64,000 nt of DNA from Terriglobia bacterium (GCA_020073005.1 JAIQFX010000016.1:1-64000); one strand, 5' to 3'; positions 7,274 through 15,950 are shown, counted from the stretch's first letter. Translations and numbers: made by a program. Notes: a model not told the origin generated them from the sequence alone.

Positions 7274-7907
7274 ATGAAGTCCGGCCTCATGATCGTGGGC
7301 GCCGTCCATGCCGCGGCCGTCACGGCGGGCGTCGGTCCGCCTCAAGGCGGACTCCACGCCATCGTCGCGCAGCGCGGCACGGCGGACGCGATCGATGCCG
7401 GCTTCCGCGCCTTCTGGAACGCCGGCAGCCCGAAGGACGCCGCGAAGGCCGCCGATCGGCTGGTGCGCGACGGCGTGGACGTCGACGCCGCGTGGCAGCG
7501 CCTGAAGCAGGGCCGGACCTACGGCCGCGCTGCCGCTCATCGGCAGTCTTCGCGTCCTGGCGAACCCCGAGGTTCGCGCCGACGGCGAGTTGTTCGCCGG
7601 CAAGCTCGCCAACCGTCCGTTCTTCATCGTCAACGCGGCGAACGATCCCCTGTATCCCGCGATTGTGATCGAGCCGTACGTGGAGATGATGAAGCGCGGC
7701 GGCGTCCCGCTCGTGTTCCATCCGCAGCCGGCCGGCGGTCACGACACGAGCTGGTGGCCGAGCGAGCGCGGCGCGTACGAACAGTTCGTCCACGAGCATC
7801 CGCGCGACCCGTCCTCCGAGCGGCTGTCGTGGGAAACCGAGCGCACGGATCGCGCGAACCGGATCCACTGGCTCGTTATCGACAAGCTCGGCGCGGCGCC
7901 GAGCTGA
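7274..7907 (+). pseudogene. Remnant of a large secreted alpha/beta-hydrolase (S9-like)
   Basis: Two pieces of one protein are visible in different frames. The first (ATG at 7274 to about 7530) has a signal-like N terminus and AKAADRLVRDGVDVDAAWQ-LKQGRTY. The second (about 7525-7907) reads PLPLIGSLRVLANPEV, then NRPFFIVNAANDPLYP and QPAGGHDTSWWPSE, which contain the Asp- and His-bearing regions of an alpha/beta-hydrolase. The catalytic-Ser (nucleophile elbow) part is missing, consistent with an internal deletion and a frameshift. I recognise the intact protein as a family of exported esterase/peptidase-like enzymes, but it cannot be functional here. Confidence 0.65.
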
Positions 7908-7972
7908 AAGTGCGGGTCCCGTAATCCGGACGGCGGGACACGGTGTCTAATTCCTCGTGACGGAGGATGGCG

Positions 7973-8821
7973 ATGACAGGCACGCTCGTCCTGGCCCTTT
8001 TCGCCCTGGCAGCTGTCGGCCAGCGGCCGGCCGCGCCGGCGCCGGCACCCTGCGCGTTCCTGGAGACCGCGGACCAGGAAGCCTGCCTCGGCGCACAGGA
8101 GAGGGCCGCGGGTGAGGCCGCGCCCAAAGAGAGCCGCGAGCGTCCGCAGCATTTCGAGCGGGCCGTCGAGCATCACCGGAAGGTCGTGACGCTGACCTCC
8201 GACGGCGAGCCGAAGCGGAAAGCCCTGGCCGCACTGTTCGATCTGTTCGACAGCAAGCACTTGAACGATGTGCCGCGGGCCGAGCTCGTCGTCCGCGAGC
8301 TGATGACGCTCGCGCCGAACGACCTCCAGCCGCTCTACCGGCTATCGGCGCTGCAGGAGGAGAACGCGCAGATCGACGCGGCCGAAGGCACGCTGCTCGA
8401 CGCGCGCCGCCAGCAGCCTGACGTCGCCGAGCCGTACAAAATGCTGGCGCAGTTCTACGTGCGGCGTGTGACGGCGCTGACGACGAAGGCGAGGCCTGTT
8501 GATCCGTCTCGTCAAGCCGGGACGCCTGACGACAAAGGGATCTACCAGGTGGGCGGCGCCGTCGATCCGCCGCATCGCGTCGATCGGCCGGTCTACCCGA
8601 CGGACGCGATGGCGGCCGGCGTGCAGGGCGTCGTCCAGGCGGAGATCGTCATCGACGAAACCGGCGCCGTCTCGGACGCGCGCGTCGTGCGTTCGGTGCC
8701 GATGCTGGACGATGCCGCGCTGAAGGCCGTCCGGCAGTGGCACTTCGATCCGTCGATCGTCAACGGCAAAGCCGTGCCGGTGCGCATGACCGTGTCGGTC
8801 AACTTCACGACGCAGCAGTAA
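7973..8821 (+). CDS. TPR protein with TonB C-terminal domain
   Basis: This protein of about 282 residues has a signal peptide, a TPR-like helical middle (about 60-160) and a TonB C-terminal domain (about 195-280) with RPVYPTDAMAAGVQGVV, ETGAVSDARVVRSVPMLDDAA and WHFDPSIVNGKAV. TonB-like proteins pass inner-membrane energy to outer-membrane receptors, two of which occur in this window, but this protein lacks the usual N-terminal anchor and Pro-rich spacer and may instead be a periplasmic scaffold. The ATG at 7973 is preferred over 7967 because GGAGG is properly spaced from it. Confidence 0.75.
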   Translation: MTGTLVLALFALAAVGQRPAAPAPAPCAFLETADQEACLGAQERAAGEAAPKESRERPQHFERAVEHHRKVVTLTSDGEPKRKALAALFDLFDSKHLNDVPRAELVVRELMTLAPNDLQPLYRLSALQEENAQIDAAEGTLLDARRQQPDVAEPYKMLAQFYVRRVTALTTKARPVDPSRQAGTPDDKGIYQVGGAVDPPHRVDRPVYPTDAMAAGVQGVVQAEIVIDETGAVSDARVVRSVPMLDDAALKAVRQWHFDPSIVNGKAVPVRMTVSVNFTTQQ

Positions 8822-8854
8822 CAGTCGCTCGCCTGAAAGGCTCGCGCTACAGCT

Positions 8855-9769
8855 CTACTTCTGCGGTGCGGCCTGCAGTAATTCCTTAATCCCGCCGAGC
8901 GACGACATGATCCCGCTGGCCTCGAACGGCAGGAACACGAGCTTGTTCGCGTTGTTCGAGATCTGCCCGAGCGCCTCGAGGTACTTCTGCGCGATGAGGT
9001 ACTGCGCCGGACTGCCGGCCGCGCCGAGCGCCTGCGCGACGAGCTGAATCGCCTGCGCTTCGGCCTGCGCGACGCGCAGCCGCGCCTGCGCCTGGCCCTC
9101 CGCCGCGAGAATCGCGGCTTCCTTCGCGCCTTCCGCGTTGACGATCGCCGCCTGTTTCTGACCTTCCGCGCGCAGAATCGCCGACGACTTCTCGCCCTCG
9201 GCCGTGGTGACGACCGCGCGGCGCGTCCGCTCCGCGGTCATCTGCTTTTCCATCGTCAGCCGGATCTCTTCGGGCGGCGTGATGTTCTTCAGCTCGATGC
9301 GCATCACCTTCACGCCCCACTGCTGCGTCGCGCTGTCGAGCGCCGCGCGCAGCTGCGAGTTCGTCGTGTCGCGCGACGAGAGCGTGTGGTCGAGATCGAG
9401 CTGGCCGATGACGTTGCGGAGCGCCGAGAGCGTCAGCTGCTCGAGGCCCCACGGCAGGTTCTGCACCTCGTAGGTCGCGCGCACGGGATCGGCGATCAGG
9501 TAGTAGATGACCGCGTCCACTTCCATGGTCACGTTGTCGCGCGTGATCACCGGCTGCGGCTCGATCTTCGTGATCTGCTCGCGCAGATCGATCGTCGCGC
9601 GGACGGAGTCCAGGAACGGCACGATCGTGTTGAGGCCGGCTTCCGCCGTGCGGTGATACTTGCCGAGCCGCTCGATGAGCTTCACCTGCTTTTGCGGAAC
9701 GATCTTGATCGTCCGCAGCAGGACGATCAGCACGACGAGGGCGACGCCGAAGAAGACGATCGCGTTCAT
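8855..9769 (-). CDS. SPFH/Band 7 membrane protein (stomatin/QmcA-like)
   Basis: This 304-residue protein has an N-terminal membrane helix (about 3-19), an SPFH domain (LIERLGKYHRTAEAGLN to about 190) and a long Ala/Glu-rich coiled coil (GEKSSAILRAEGQKQAAIVN). It forms oligomeric membrane scaffolds thought to organise proteases or lipid domains. It directly follows the nfeD-like gene with a four-base overlap, the conserved NfeD-SPFH pairing. The ATG at 9769 gives the normal length for the family. Confidence 0.88.
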   Translation of the reverse strand: MNAIVFFGVALVVLIVLLRTIKIVPQKQVKLIERLGKYHRTAEAGLNTIVPFLDSVRATIDLREQITKIEPQPVITRDNVTMEVDAVIYYLIADPVRATYEVQNLPWGLEQLTLSALRNVIGQLDLDHTLSSRDTTNSQLRAALDSATQQWGVKVMRIELKNITPPEEIRLTMEKQMTAERTRRAVVTTAEGEKSSAILRAEGQKQAAIVNAEGAKEAAILAAEGQAQARLRVAQAEAQAIQLVAQALGAAGSPAQYLIAQKYLEALGQISNNANKLVFLPFEASGIMSSLGGIKELLQAAPQK

Positions 9770-10230
9770 GCGCGTGTGACCTCCAGCACGATGCCGTCGG
9801 CGCCGACGACACGGATGTTGCTGCCCGCCGCGATGGGCTCGGCGCTGCGCGCCGCCCAGTCTTCGCCGCCGACGTTGACGCGCCCGGCGCCCGTCGCGGG
9901 TTCGATATCGTGCGTGACGACGCCGGCGCGGCCGATCACCTGATCGGTGCGCGACGGCACGCCCCGTCCGGCCAGCCGCGCGACGAGACCCGATCGCAGC
10001 GTCACGAGCGACACCGTCAGCACGACGATGAACGTGACGAGCTGCGCGGCGGGACCGAAGCCGAGATACGCGACCGCCGCCGCGGCGATCGCGCCGGCGC
10101 TGACGAACGCCGATCCGAAGTGCGGAATCGTCACTTCGAGGATCGCCGCGACGAACGCCACGGCGAGCCACGTCAGCGCGGACATTTCCGACGCCCAGCG
10201 TGAGAAAAACTCCCAGAGCATCCAGATCAT
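9766..10230 (-). CDS. NfeD-like membrane protein
   Basis: This protein has three or four membrane helices in its first 90 residues and a C-terminal OB-fold (about 100-154) with VIGRAGVVTHDI and GRVNVGGEDWAARS, diagnostic of the NfeD C-terminal domain. It is the short form lacking the serine-protease domain and pairs with the SPFH gene downstream (ATGA overlap). The start is uncertain: ATG codons at 10230, 10221 and 10185 are all in frame, and the shortest form begins right at the first helix. Confidence 0.82.
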   Translation of the reverse strand: MIWMLWEFFSRWASEMSALTWLAVAFVAAILEVTIPHFGSAFVSAGAIAAAAVAYLGFGPAAQLVTFIVVLTVSLVTLRSGLVARLAGRGVPSRTDQVIGRAGVVTHDIEPATGAGRVNVGGEDWAARSAEPIAAGSNIRVVGADGIVLEVTRA

Positions 10231-10724
10231 AGAGAGAAGCGGAACAGGGCGCGTCCGCCCGGCCGGCCCGGCCACGGCATGCCCGCGATCATCAGCAGCG
10301 TCGCGAGGCCGGCGCAGACGATCAGGCGCGTGCGTTTCGCCGGCGCCGTCTTCGCCTTGCGCGCGAGCACGCGGCCCACGTGCGCGAGAATGACGGCGCC
10401 CATCATCGCCGAGATGTGCTCGACGGCGTAGAAGCGCAGCGCCGGATCCTTCATCGAGGCGCCGAAGTGATTGAGGATCTCCTGCATGTTCGGGCTCAGG
10501 ACGAGGTAGAGCACGAGGCCGAGCAGCAGCTGCAGGTCCAGGGTCATCATCATCACCAGACCCCAGCGGTCGGCCACCGAGTTTTCGGGGACGGGTCTCC
10601 CCGCACCGCTGCTGGGAGACCCGTCCCCGACCGCGCCCCGCAGCGCGGCGAGGGTCGTGCCCACGCCCGCGACGAGCGCAACCCAGCGGATCCAGGAATG
10701 GAGGAGGAGGACGGCGCTGTACAT
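10227..10724 (-). CDS. Four-helix membrane protein carrying an in-frame palindrome
   Basis: This 165-residue integral membrane protein has four helices (about 5-28, 52-76, 95-117, 130-147). Conserved-looking residues are LLHSWIRW in the first helix and AVEHISAMMGAVILAHVGR in the third. I recognise it only as a conserved hypothetical. The loop between helices 1 and 2 (GDGSPSSGAGRPVPENS) is encoded by a perfect 15-base inverted repeat at 10586-10629, so that stretch looks inserted rather than ancestral. It lies just upstream of the nfeD-like gene, overlapping its start by four bases. Confidence 0.65.
   Translation of the reverse strand: MYSAVLLLHSWIRWVALVAGVGTTLAALRGAVGDGSPSSGAGRPVPENSVADRWGLVMMMTLDLQLLLGLVLYLVLSPNMQEILNHFGASMKDPALRFYAVEHISAMMGAVILAHVGRVLARKAKTAPAKRTRLIVCAGLATLLMIAGMPWPGRPGGRALFRFSL
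10586..10629. repeat. Intragenic palindrome, GGGGACGGG family
   Basis: CGGGGACGGGTCTCC at 10586-10600 and its exact reverse complement at 10615-10629 flank a 14-base loop. The core GGGGACGGG is shared with the palindromes at 13855 and 14021. Here it lies inside a membrane-protein gene and is translated in frame. Confidence 0.8.
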
Positions 10725-10853
10725 GACGGTGACACTAGCACGGCCGGGCGAAAACGGTAAAAAACTGACAACTCCGGCCGGTCGCGGACGAAATCTGGTA
10801 TGTAACCTGGTGCAACGACGCTGGTCTAAGGTTCGAGAAGGAGAGACGCGGAG

Positions 10854-12308
10854 ATGGCCGACAGCGCGCAACTGATCGCACACCTGCTTCGACGGGCCGG
10901 ATTTGGCGTCGGCCCCGACGAGCAGGCCGCCTTCGGCGGGCTCTCGTACGCGCAGGCCGTGGATCGTCTGGTGAACTACGACGCGATCCCCGACGCCGTC
11001 GACACGCACATCGGCCAGGCTGGCTACCTGGGCACGACGTCGAACGGTCCCTTCTCGCCGAACACGGTGGAGACCGACGCGCAGCAGCGATGGCTGTTCC
11101 GCATGGTCCACTCGCAGCGTCCCCTCCAGGAGAAGATGACGCTCTTCTGGCACAACTACTTCGCGACCGGCTTCGACAAGATCGCCGGCGTCGTCACGGC
11201 GACGCACGCGACGCGGCTGATGGCGGGCAAGGCGTCGGAGGATCCGGTTGGACAGCGCGGGCAGATCGAGATGTTCCGCGCCAACGCGCTCGGCAGCCTG
11301 CGAGATCTCCTCATCCAGGTGACGATCGATCCGGCGATGCTCATCTGGCTCGATGGCGACACGAACACCAAGGCGCAGCCGCAGGAGAATTTCGGCCGCG
11401 AGCTGATGGAGCTCTTCTCGCGCGGCGTCGGCTACTACACCGAGAGCGACGTCTACGCCGCGGCGCGCGTGTTCACCGGCGTCAACCTGCAGACCAACGG
11501 CGACGTGCGGACCCCGACTGTATCGTTCGGCTGGATCTATCGCGCCAATCAGCACGACACGGCGTCGAAGACGTTCAGCTTCCCGATCTATCCCGACGGC
11601 GGCAAGACGATTCCCGCGCGATCCGCGTCGGTCGGCACGCAGGACGCCATCGATCTGATTGACGCGCTCGCGTATCACCCCGAGACCGCTCGGCGCGTCG
11701 CGCGCAAGCTGTACGACTTCTTCGTCAGCGAGACCATCACGCCGGCCCAGGCGGACATCGACGCGCTCGCCAACATCTATCTGCAGAACGGCACGCAGAT
11801 CAAGCCCGTGCTGCAGGCGATCTTCATGGCGCCGCAGTTTCAGGATCAGGCGATGCACTTCACGCGCTACGCGTGGCCCGTGGAATTCGTCGTCCGCGCG
11901 CTCAAGGAAGTGGGCTGGACCGGGTACTCGGCGGCCAGCGCGCTCGGCCCGCTCTCGAGCATGGGGCAGCAACTGCTCGAGCCGCCGAACGTCGCGGGCT
12001 GGGTGCTCGGCCAGAGTTGGTTCTCGACCGGCGCGATGCTGACGCGGATGAACTGGGCGTCGAACCTGGCCGCGAATCAGCAGTTCCGGATCGCGGCGGC
12101 GGCGGCGGGCGCGAAGAGCAGTCCGACGGCGCTCGTCGATTTCCTGACGTCACGCCTGACGACGGATCTCGATCCGGCCGTCCGGGCGGATCTGATCACC
12201 TACGCGAGCGCGGGCGGAGTGTGGACGGGATCGGACACGCAGCTGCGCGCGAAGGGCGCGGGGATTGTTCACCTGATTCTCGGATCCGCGGCGTATCAGT
12301 TTGTATAG
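10854..12308 (+). CDS. DUF1800 family protein
   Basis: This 484-residue protein is of the DUF1800 family, nearly always encoded beside a DUF1501 protein, as here. It begins AQLIAHLLRRAGFGVGPDE and contains FWHNYFATGFDKI, ENFGRELMELFSRGVGYYTE-DV and EPPNVAGWVLGQSWF, all family landmarks. The biochemical role is unknown; the pair is often linked to secreted or surface functions. A GGAG ribosome-binding site precedes the ATG. No signal peptide is evident, unlike the partner. Confidence 0.88.
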   Translation: MADSAQLIAHLLRRAGFGVGPDEQAAFGGLSYAQAVDRLVNYDAIPDAVDTHIGQAGYLGTTSNGPFSPNTVETDAQQRWLFRMVHSQRPLQEKMTLFWHNYFATGFDKIAGVVTATHATRLMAGKASEDPVGQRGQIEMFRANALGSLRDLLIQVTIDPAMLIWLDGDTNTKAQPQENFGRELMELFSRGVGYYTESDVYAAARVFTGVNLQTNGDVRTPTVSFGWIYRANQHDTASKTFSFPIYPDGGKTIPARSASVGTQDAIDLIDALAYHPETARRVARKLYDFFVSETITPAQADIDALANIYLQNGTQIKPVLQAIFMAPQFQDQAMHFTRYAWPVEFVVRALKEVGWTGYSAASALGPLSSMGQQLLEPPNVAGWVLGQSWFSTGAMLTRMNWASNLAANQQFRIAAAAAGAKSSPTALVDFLTSRLTTDLDPAVRADLITYASAGGVWTGSDTQLRAKGAGIVHLILGSAAYQFV

Positions 12309-12382
12309 GTGGCTGGTGACTGGTGACTGGTGCCTGGTGTTTGTTCTTCCAGCCACCAGCCCCTAGCCACCAGCCACCTGGA
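12309..12382. repeat. Heptad array, GGTGACT family, inverted arms
   Basis: The left arm repeats GGTGACT-like words (GGCTGGTGACTGGTGACTGG) and the right arm has CCAGCCACCAG twice, so the segment can fold into a long imperfect hairpin. It fills the gap between the DUF1800 and DUF1501 genes. A very similar element lies at 47247-47323; the two share TTCCAGCCACCAG and CTAGCCACCAGCCAC exactly. Confidence 0.8.
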
Positions 12383-12390
12383 GATCATTG

Positions 12391-13656
12391 ATGTCTCTGA
12401 CAAGACGGACATTCATCAAGAACGGCGTGGCGGCATTCACCGTCACCCTGGCGGTCCCGCGCTTCGTGTCGGACCTCGCGCACGCGCAGGGCCCCGTCAG
12501 CCGGAACTTGATCGTTCTCGATCTCTCAGGCGGCAACGACGGCTTGAGCCTGCTCGTGCCCTACTTGGATCCGTTCTACTACAGCCGGCGGCCGACGCTC
12601 GGCATTCCAGCGGGCACGGTGCTGCCGATCGGGAGCGACACGAGCGGCAAAGCGCTCGGCCTGCATCCGAAGCTGACCGGCCTCCAGGGCATCTTCAACG
12701 ACGGACGGCTGGCGTTCCTCCAGCGCGTCGGCTACGCGAACTCGAGCCGCTCGCATTTCTTCGGCACCGACATCTGGTCGACGGCGAATCCGGGGAACTC
12801 GACCGGCAGCGGCTGGGTGGGGCGCTACCTGTCGACGATCGCGCCGCCGCTCGATCCGCTGGTCGCGTGGAACACGACGGGCGACACGCCGCACATGCTG
12901 CAGTCGTCGTCTGTGGCCGTCGCGTCGATTCCGAGCGTGAGCGCGTACGCGTTTCAGAGTCCGACCGGCGGCGCTGAATCCGCGCTCGAGCGCACCGCCG
13001 CGACGAGCATCGCGTCGCACATTCCGGTCGACAAGCCGCAGGTCGCCTTCGTCAGCACGACGGTGCAGTCGGCGCTCGCCACATTGGACCGCGTCGCGTC
13101 CGTCGGGCAGTACGCGCCGAGCGTGACGTACCCGAACAACGGTTTCGGCCAGGCGCTCCGTGCGGTCGCCGGCGCGATGGCGAAGGGGACCGGCACGAAA
13201 GTGTTCTGGGTCCAGACGGGCGGATTCGACACGCACGCGTCGCAGGACACGATTGCCGACAATGGCGCCTACGTGAAGCTGATGGTGACGCTCAACGACG
13301 GCCTGACCGCGCTCTACAACGATCTGAAGAACCAGGGCCTGCTGAGCAACACGCTGCTGCTGTCGTTCTCGGAGTTCGGCCGGCGGATCACGGAGAACGG
13401 CAGCCGCGGCACCGATCACGGCGCGGCGAGCGTGATGTTCGCGATGGGCGGCGGCGTGCGCGGCGGGCTCTATGGCACGTCAGCCGACCTGAGTCCGGAT
13501 CCGAAGAATCCGACGCTGGAGAACGCGGCGGGCGACGTGACGTTCGAGACGGACTTCCGGTCGGCGTACGCGAAGGTGCTGGACAACTGGCTGGGCGCGG
13601 ATTCAGTCGCCGTGCTGGGAGGGAACTTCAGGAAGAGCGGGATAGAGTTTGTCTGA
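12391..13656 (+). CDS. DUF1501 family protein, Tat-exported
   Basis: This protein of about 421 residues belongs to DUF1501, a relative of the alkaline phosphatase/sulfatase superfamily. The N terminus has SLTRRTFIKNGVAAF, a twin-arginine signal. Family landmarks are LIVLDLSGGNDGLSLLVPY, VQTGGFDTHASQ, LLLSFSEFGRRITENGSRGTDHG and GGGVRGGLYG. The Asp/His pattern suggests a metal-dependent hydrolase, but the substrate is unknown. The ATG at 12391 has a GGAG site seven bases upstream. It forms an operon with DUF1800, separated only by a repeat element. Confidence 0.88.
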   Translation: MSLTRRTFIKNGVAAFTVTLAVPRFVSDLAHAQGPVSRNLIVLDLSGGNDGLSLLVPYLDPFYYSRRPTLGIPAGTVLPIGSDTSGKALGLHPKLTGLQGIFNDGRLAFLQRVGYANSSRSHFFGTDIWSTANPGNSTGSGWVGRYLSTIAPPLDPLVAWNTTGDTPHMLQSSSVAVASIPSVSAYAFQSPTGGAESALERTAATSIASHIPVDKPQVAFVSTTVQSALATLDRVASVGQYAPSVTYPNNGFGQALRAVAGAMAKGTGTKVFWVQTGGFDTHASQDTIADNGAYVKLMVTLNDGLTALYNDLKNQGLLSNTLLLSFSEFGRRITENGSRGTDHGAASVMFAMGGGVRGGLYGTSADLSPDPKNPTLENAAGDVTFETDFRSAYAKVLDNWLGADSVAVLGGNFRKSGIEFV

Positions 13657-13737
13657 GAATTCAGAATTCAGAATTCAGAATGAAGAACGAGGGACCTCCA
13701 ATTCTTAGTTCCTAATTCTTGATTCTTAATTCCGACA
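13657..13737. repeat. Heptad array, ATTCAGA family, inverted arms
   Basis: The left part is GAATTCAGAATTCAGAATTC and the right part AATTCTTAGTTCCTAATTCT, so an A/T-rich imperfect inverted repeat is formed with a unit of about seven bases. It separates two convergent genes and could act as a bidirectional terminator. The last codons and the stop of the gene at 13712-14392 are inside it. Confidence 0.75.
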
Positions 13738-14392
13738 ACGCCTTTCTCGCCGCGAGCAACTCGTCGTGCGCGCGCTCCCAGGCCTGTCGGGCGCTTCGCT
13801 CTGACGCTTCCGCGCGCGCGAGATCCGCTTCCGCTGACTTGATCTCCGCTTCGGAAGGGGACGGGAGTCGGAGGGATTGTTGCCGACTCCCGTCCCCTTT
13901 CTCCTTTGGCGTGATCCCCGCCAGCGCTTCGAGCCCCGCCGGCTGCAGCTCCGCGGTGAGACGTCCGTGCGGCTCGGGCGGCGTCGGCGTCAGCGACAGC
14001 GCTTCGAAAACGCGTGTCAGAAGGGGACGGGAGTCGGAGGGATTCTTGCCGACTCCCGTCCCCTTCATCAGCTGCTCCGCTTCGCGCACCGCGTCCGCAA
14101 TCGCGCGCCGATGCGCGTCACTGGCCGCGCGTACATCCGCCGCGCGGCCTTCGAGCGCGCCGATCTGCGCCTTCCGCAGTTTCTCGCCGCTCTCGAGCAC
14201 ACGATCGTAAACGGGGCGGGCGCGCCAGTACACCTGGTTGACGGCCCATGGCACGACGGTCGGCTTGACGAGTTGCTTGACGAGCGCCGCATCGGCGCCG
14301 GTCAGCGATTTCGCGAGCGTGTTGCGGGCGGCCGTGAATTCGTCGAGCGCCAGTTGATACAGGCGATCGATCTTCGCTTCCAGCGCAGACAC
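13712..14392 (-). CDS. Conserved hypothetical helical protein with two inserted palindromes
   Basis: This protein of about 226 residues is mostly helical. The N-terminal part has a conserved-looking LVKQLVKPTVVPWAVNQVYWRARP, and the C terminus is a coiled coil (EADLARAEASERSARQAWERAH). I know it only as a hypothetical family. Two nearly identical 45-base palindromes (13855-13899 and 14021-14065) are translated in different frames, giving KGDGSRQQSLRLPSPS and KGTGVGKNPSDSRPLL. The C-terminal LRIKN comes from a heptad repeat. The GTG at 14392, just after the upstream gene's stop, is the likely start. Confidence 0.6.
   Translation of the reverse strand: MSALEAKIDRLYQLALDEFTAARNTLAKSLTGADAALVKQLVKPTVVPWAVNQVYWRARPVYDRVLESGEKLRKAQIGALEGRAADVRAASDAHRRAIADAVREAEQLMKGTGVGKNPSDSRPLLTRVFEALSLTPTPPEPHGRLTAELQPAGLEALAGITPKEKGDGSRQQSLRLPSPSEAEIKSAEADLARAEASERSARQAWERAHDELLAARKALSELRIKN
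13855..13899. repeat. Intragenic palindrome, copy A
   Basis: A 17-base arm starting AAGGGGACGGGAG (13855-13871) and its perfect complement (13883-13899) flank an 11-base loop, AGGGATTGTTG. It is translated in frame in the hypothetical gene. It differs from the copy at 14021 by a single loop base. Confidence 0.85.
14021..14065. repeat. Intragenic palindrome, copy B
   Basis: The same 17-base arm (14021-14037) and its complement (14049-14065) flank the loop AGGGATTCTTG. It lies 166 bases from copy A in the same orientation, but the host gene reads it in another frame. Confidence 0.85.
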
Positions 14393-14397
14393 CGGTC

Positions 14398-14811
14398 TTA
14401 CGGGTGGGAGACCGTCATCGTGTAGGTCGTGGCCGTGGAGAGGCCGCCGACGTCGTACGCGAGCACGCAGTAGTGTCCTGAAAAGATCTGGCCGGCCAGC
14501 GCCTGCACGTTCAGCGACACGAACGTGTTGCGCTGATAGAGCTGCGTGCTCTGGCAATTGCCGCTGCTCCCATCCTGGTACACGTCGACGCCGATCACGA
14601 CGCTGCTGTTGGGACCGAGCGCCGTGACCTTCACGGTGTACTCGCCGGTCGACGGCACGTTGAACGCCTTCAGCCCGCCGTTGCCGCCGGGCTGGATCGT
14701 GCCGCTGAACGTATCGGTGACGTTATTCGACGGGCTGGTGATGCCGCCGCACGCGAACATGATCGCGCACGCAACAGCGAGGGCGGCGGCCGGAATGAAT
14801 CGCGAGCGCAT
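14398..14811 (-). CDS. Small lipoprotein
   Basis: This 137-residue exported protein has a signal peptide ending in a lipobox (IMFACGG, Cys21), so it should be lipid-anchored. The mature part is beta-rich (DTFSGTIQPGGNGGLKAFNV, GEYTVKVTALGPNSSVVIGV) and resembles the small pre-peptidase C-terminal-like domains that fold as jelly rolls. Function is unknown. It ends six bases before the next gene on the same strand, so the two are probably cotranscribed. Confidence 0.65.
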   Translation of the reverse strand: MRSRFIPAAALAVACAIMFACGGITSPSNNVTDTFSGTIQPGGNGGLKAFNVPSTGEYTVKVTALGPNSSVVIGVDVYQDGSSGNCQSTQLYQRNTFVSLNVQALAGQIFSGHYCVLAYDVGGLSTATTYTMTVSHP

Positions 14812-14813
14812 GA

Positions 14814-14866
14814 GCTCCCTTTCTCCTTCTGCCTTCTACCTTCTACCTTCCAACTTTCCCGTCGAT
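14814..14866. repeat. Heptad array, CTTCTGC family
   Basis: CTTCTGC, CTTCTAC and CTTCCAA units follow each other between the lipoprotein start and the end of the DUF2252 gene. The last codons of DUF2252 overlap the array. Related arrays occur at 40849 and 59243. Confidence 0.7.
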
Positions 14867-15916
14867 TCTCGCACAAACCCGCCATTCCTTTTCCACCAGC
14901 TGCGCCATCGCGTGCGCGGCCTCCTCCAGCCATCGGCCGCGCCGCCGGCGCAGATCGGCCGCGATCGGGGCGCGGCTGCCCAGGTGGACGTTGCCGGTTT
15001 CCAGGCCCATCGCCCGCAGCAGCCGCCATTCGTCGCGCTCGCGCGACAGGTCCGTCAGATCGATGCGTGAGCAATGCGGCGACAGGCGGCGCACGATCCA
15101 GCCGCCGCGGACGGCGAAGAACGGATCGGGATCGCGCACGGCGTGCTGCAGAATCGCGGCGCACAGGTTCGGCACGCGCGCGCGGCCCGTGGCCCAGGCC
15201 ATGGCTGACGGCACGAGCGCTTTGGCTTCGCGCGCGATGCGCGCGCCGTGGAACGCGGCCAGCGCGACGAAGCGCGGGCGGCCCAGGCTGCCGACGCCGG
15301 CCGGCCTCGACACCACGCGGACGGCGAGGCTGCGGTCGGGCAGCGCGGCGCGCAGCGCGCCCATGGGAATCGCGCCGCGGGCCGTCGGCAGCGCGTCGAG
15401 GTGATCCCAGAACTTCTCCGGATCGCGCAGCTCGCCGAGCGCGAGCGCGCGCAGCCACGCGTGGCGCTCTTCGAGGACGAACGGACGTCCGCCGAGCTCC
15501 AGCGCGCGACGGTAGCCTTCGAGGATGGCGTCGCACGCTTCGCGCGGCGACAGCGCCAGACGCCGCGCCCGGATCGCGAGCAGCGCGCTGGTGGCCAGAC
15601 GCGTGAGATCGTTCGTGTACGGCAGGCGCCAGGCTTCGTCGACGTCGTTGATGCCCCACACGAGCCGGCCTTCCGCGTCGCGCCAGGTGCCGAAGTTCTC
15701 GACGTGCAGGTCGCCCACGGCGAGCACGCGCGGCGCGCCGGCGAGCTCGGGGCACGCTTCGGACCACTGCTGCGCCCACCGATAGAACGTGCCGCGCAGA
15801 AAGAGGAGCGCGCTTCCGGCCATGCGCTCGTGCTTCAGCCGCAGGTCCGCGGCCACGACGCGCGTGTGGCGGGCGAGCCAGGCTTCGTACGACCGCGTGG
15901 CCTCGCGGATGTCCAT
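14843..15916 (-). CDS. DUF2252 family protein (kinase-like fold)
   Basis: This 357-residue protein is of DUF2252, a family distantly related to protein-kinase-like phosphotransferases. Landmarks are MAGSALLFLRGTFYRWAQQW near residue 30, AVGDLHVENFGTWRDAEGR near 67, and INDVDEAWRLPYTNDLTRLA. The GDLH-EN-G and DVDEA motifs correspond to the catalytic and metal-binding loops of aminoglycoside-kinase-like folds. Substrate unknown. The ATG at 15916 begins DIREATRSYEAW, as usual for the family; the frame extends further upstream only as antisense of the neighbouring gene. Confidence 0.8.
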   Translation of the reverse strand: MDIREATRSYEAWLARHTRVVAADLRLKHERMAGSALLFLRGTFYRWAQQWSEACPELAGAPRVLAVGDLHVENFGTWRDAEGRLVWGINDVDEAWRLPYTNDLTRLATSALLAIRARRLALSPREACDAILEGYRRALELGGRPFVLEERHAWLRALALGELRDPEKFWDHLDALPTARGAIPMGALRAALPDRSLAVRVVSRPAGVGSLGRPRFVALAAFHGARIAREAKALVPSAMAWATGRARVPNLCAAILQHAVRDPDPFFAVRGGWIVRRLSPHCSRIDLTDLSRERDEWRLLRAMGLETGNVHLGSRAPIAADLRRRRGRWLEEAAHAMAQLVEKEWRVCARIDGKVGR

Positions 15917-15936
15917 CGAGTCGCAGTATAGCCTTG

Positions 15937-15942
15937 TATAAT
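15937..15942 (+). promoter_or_regulatory. Perfect -10 box (TATAAT) 8 bases before an ATG
   Basis: TATAAT is followed by eight bases and then the ATG of the metallo-beta-lactamase-like gene, so transcription should start at or next to the start codon. No Shine-Dalgarno sequence lies between. I see no strong -35 hexamer. Confidence 0.6.
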
Positions 15943-15950
15943 CGACGCCC

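Noticed and set aside
12309-12382. Rho-independent terminator considered for the hairpin-forming array.
   Set aside because: No U-run follows either arm; it may still affect transcription, but it is not a standard terminator.
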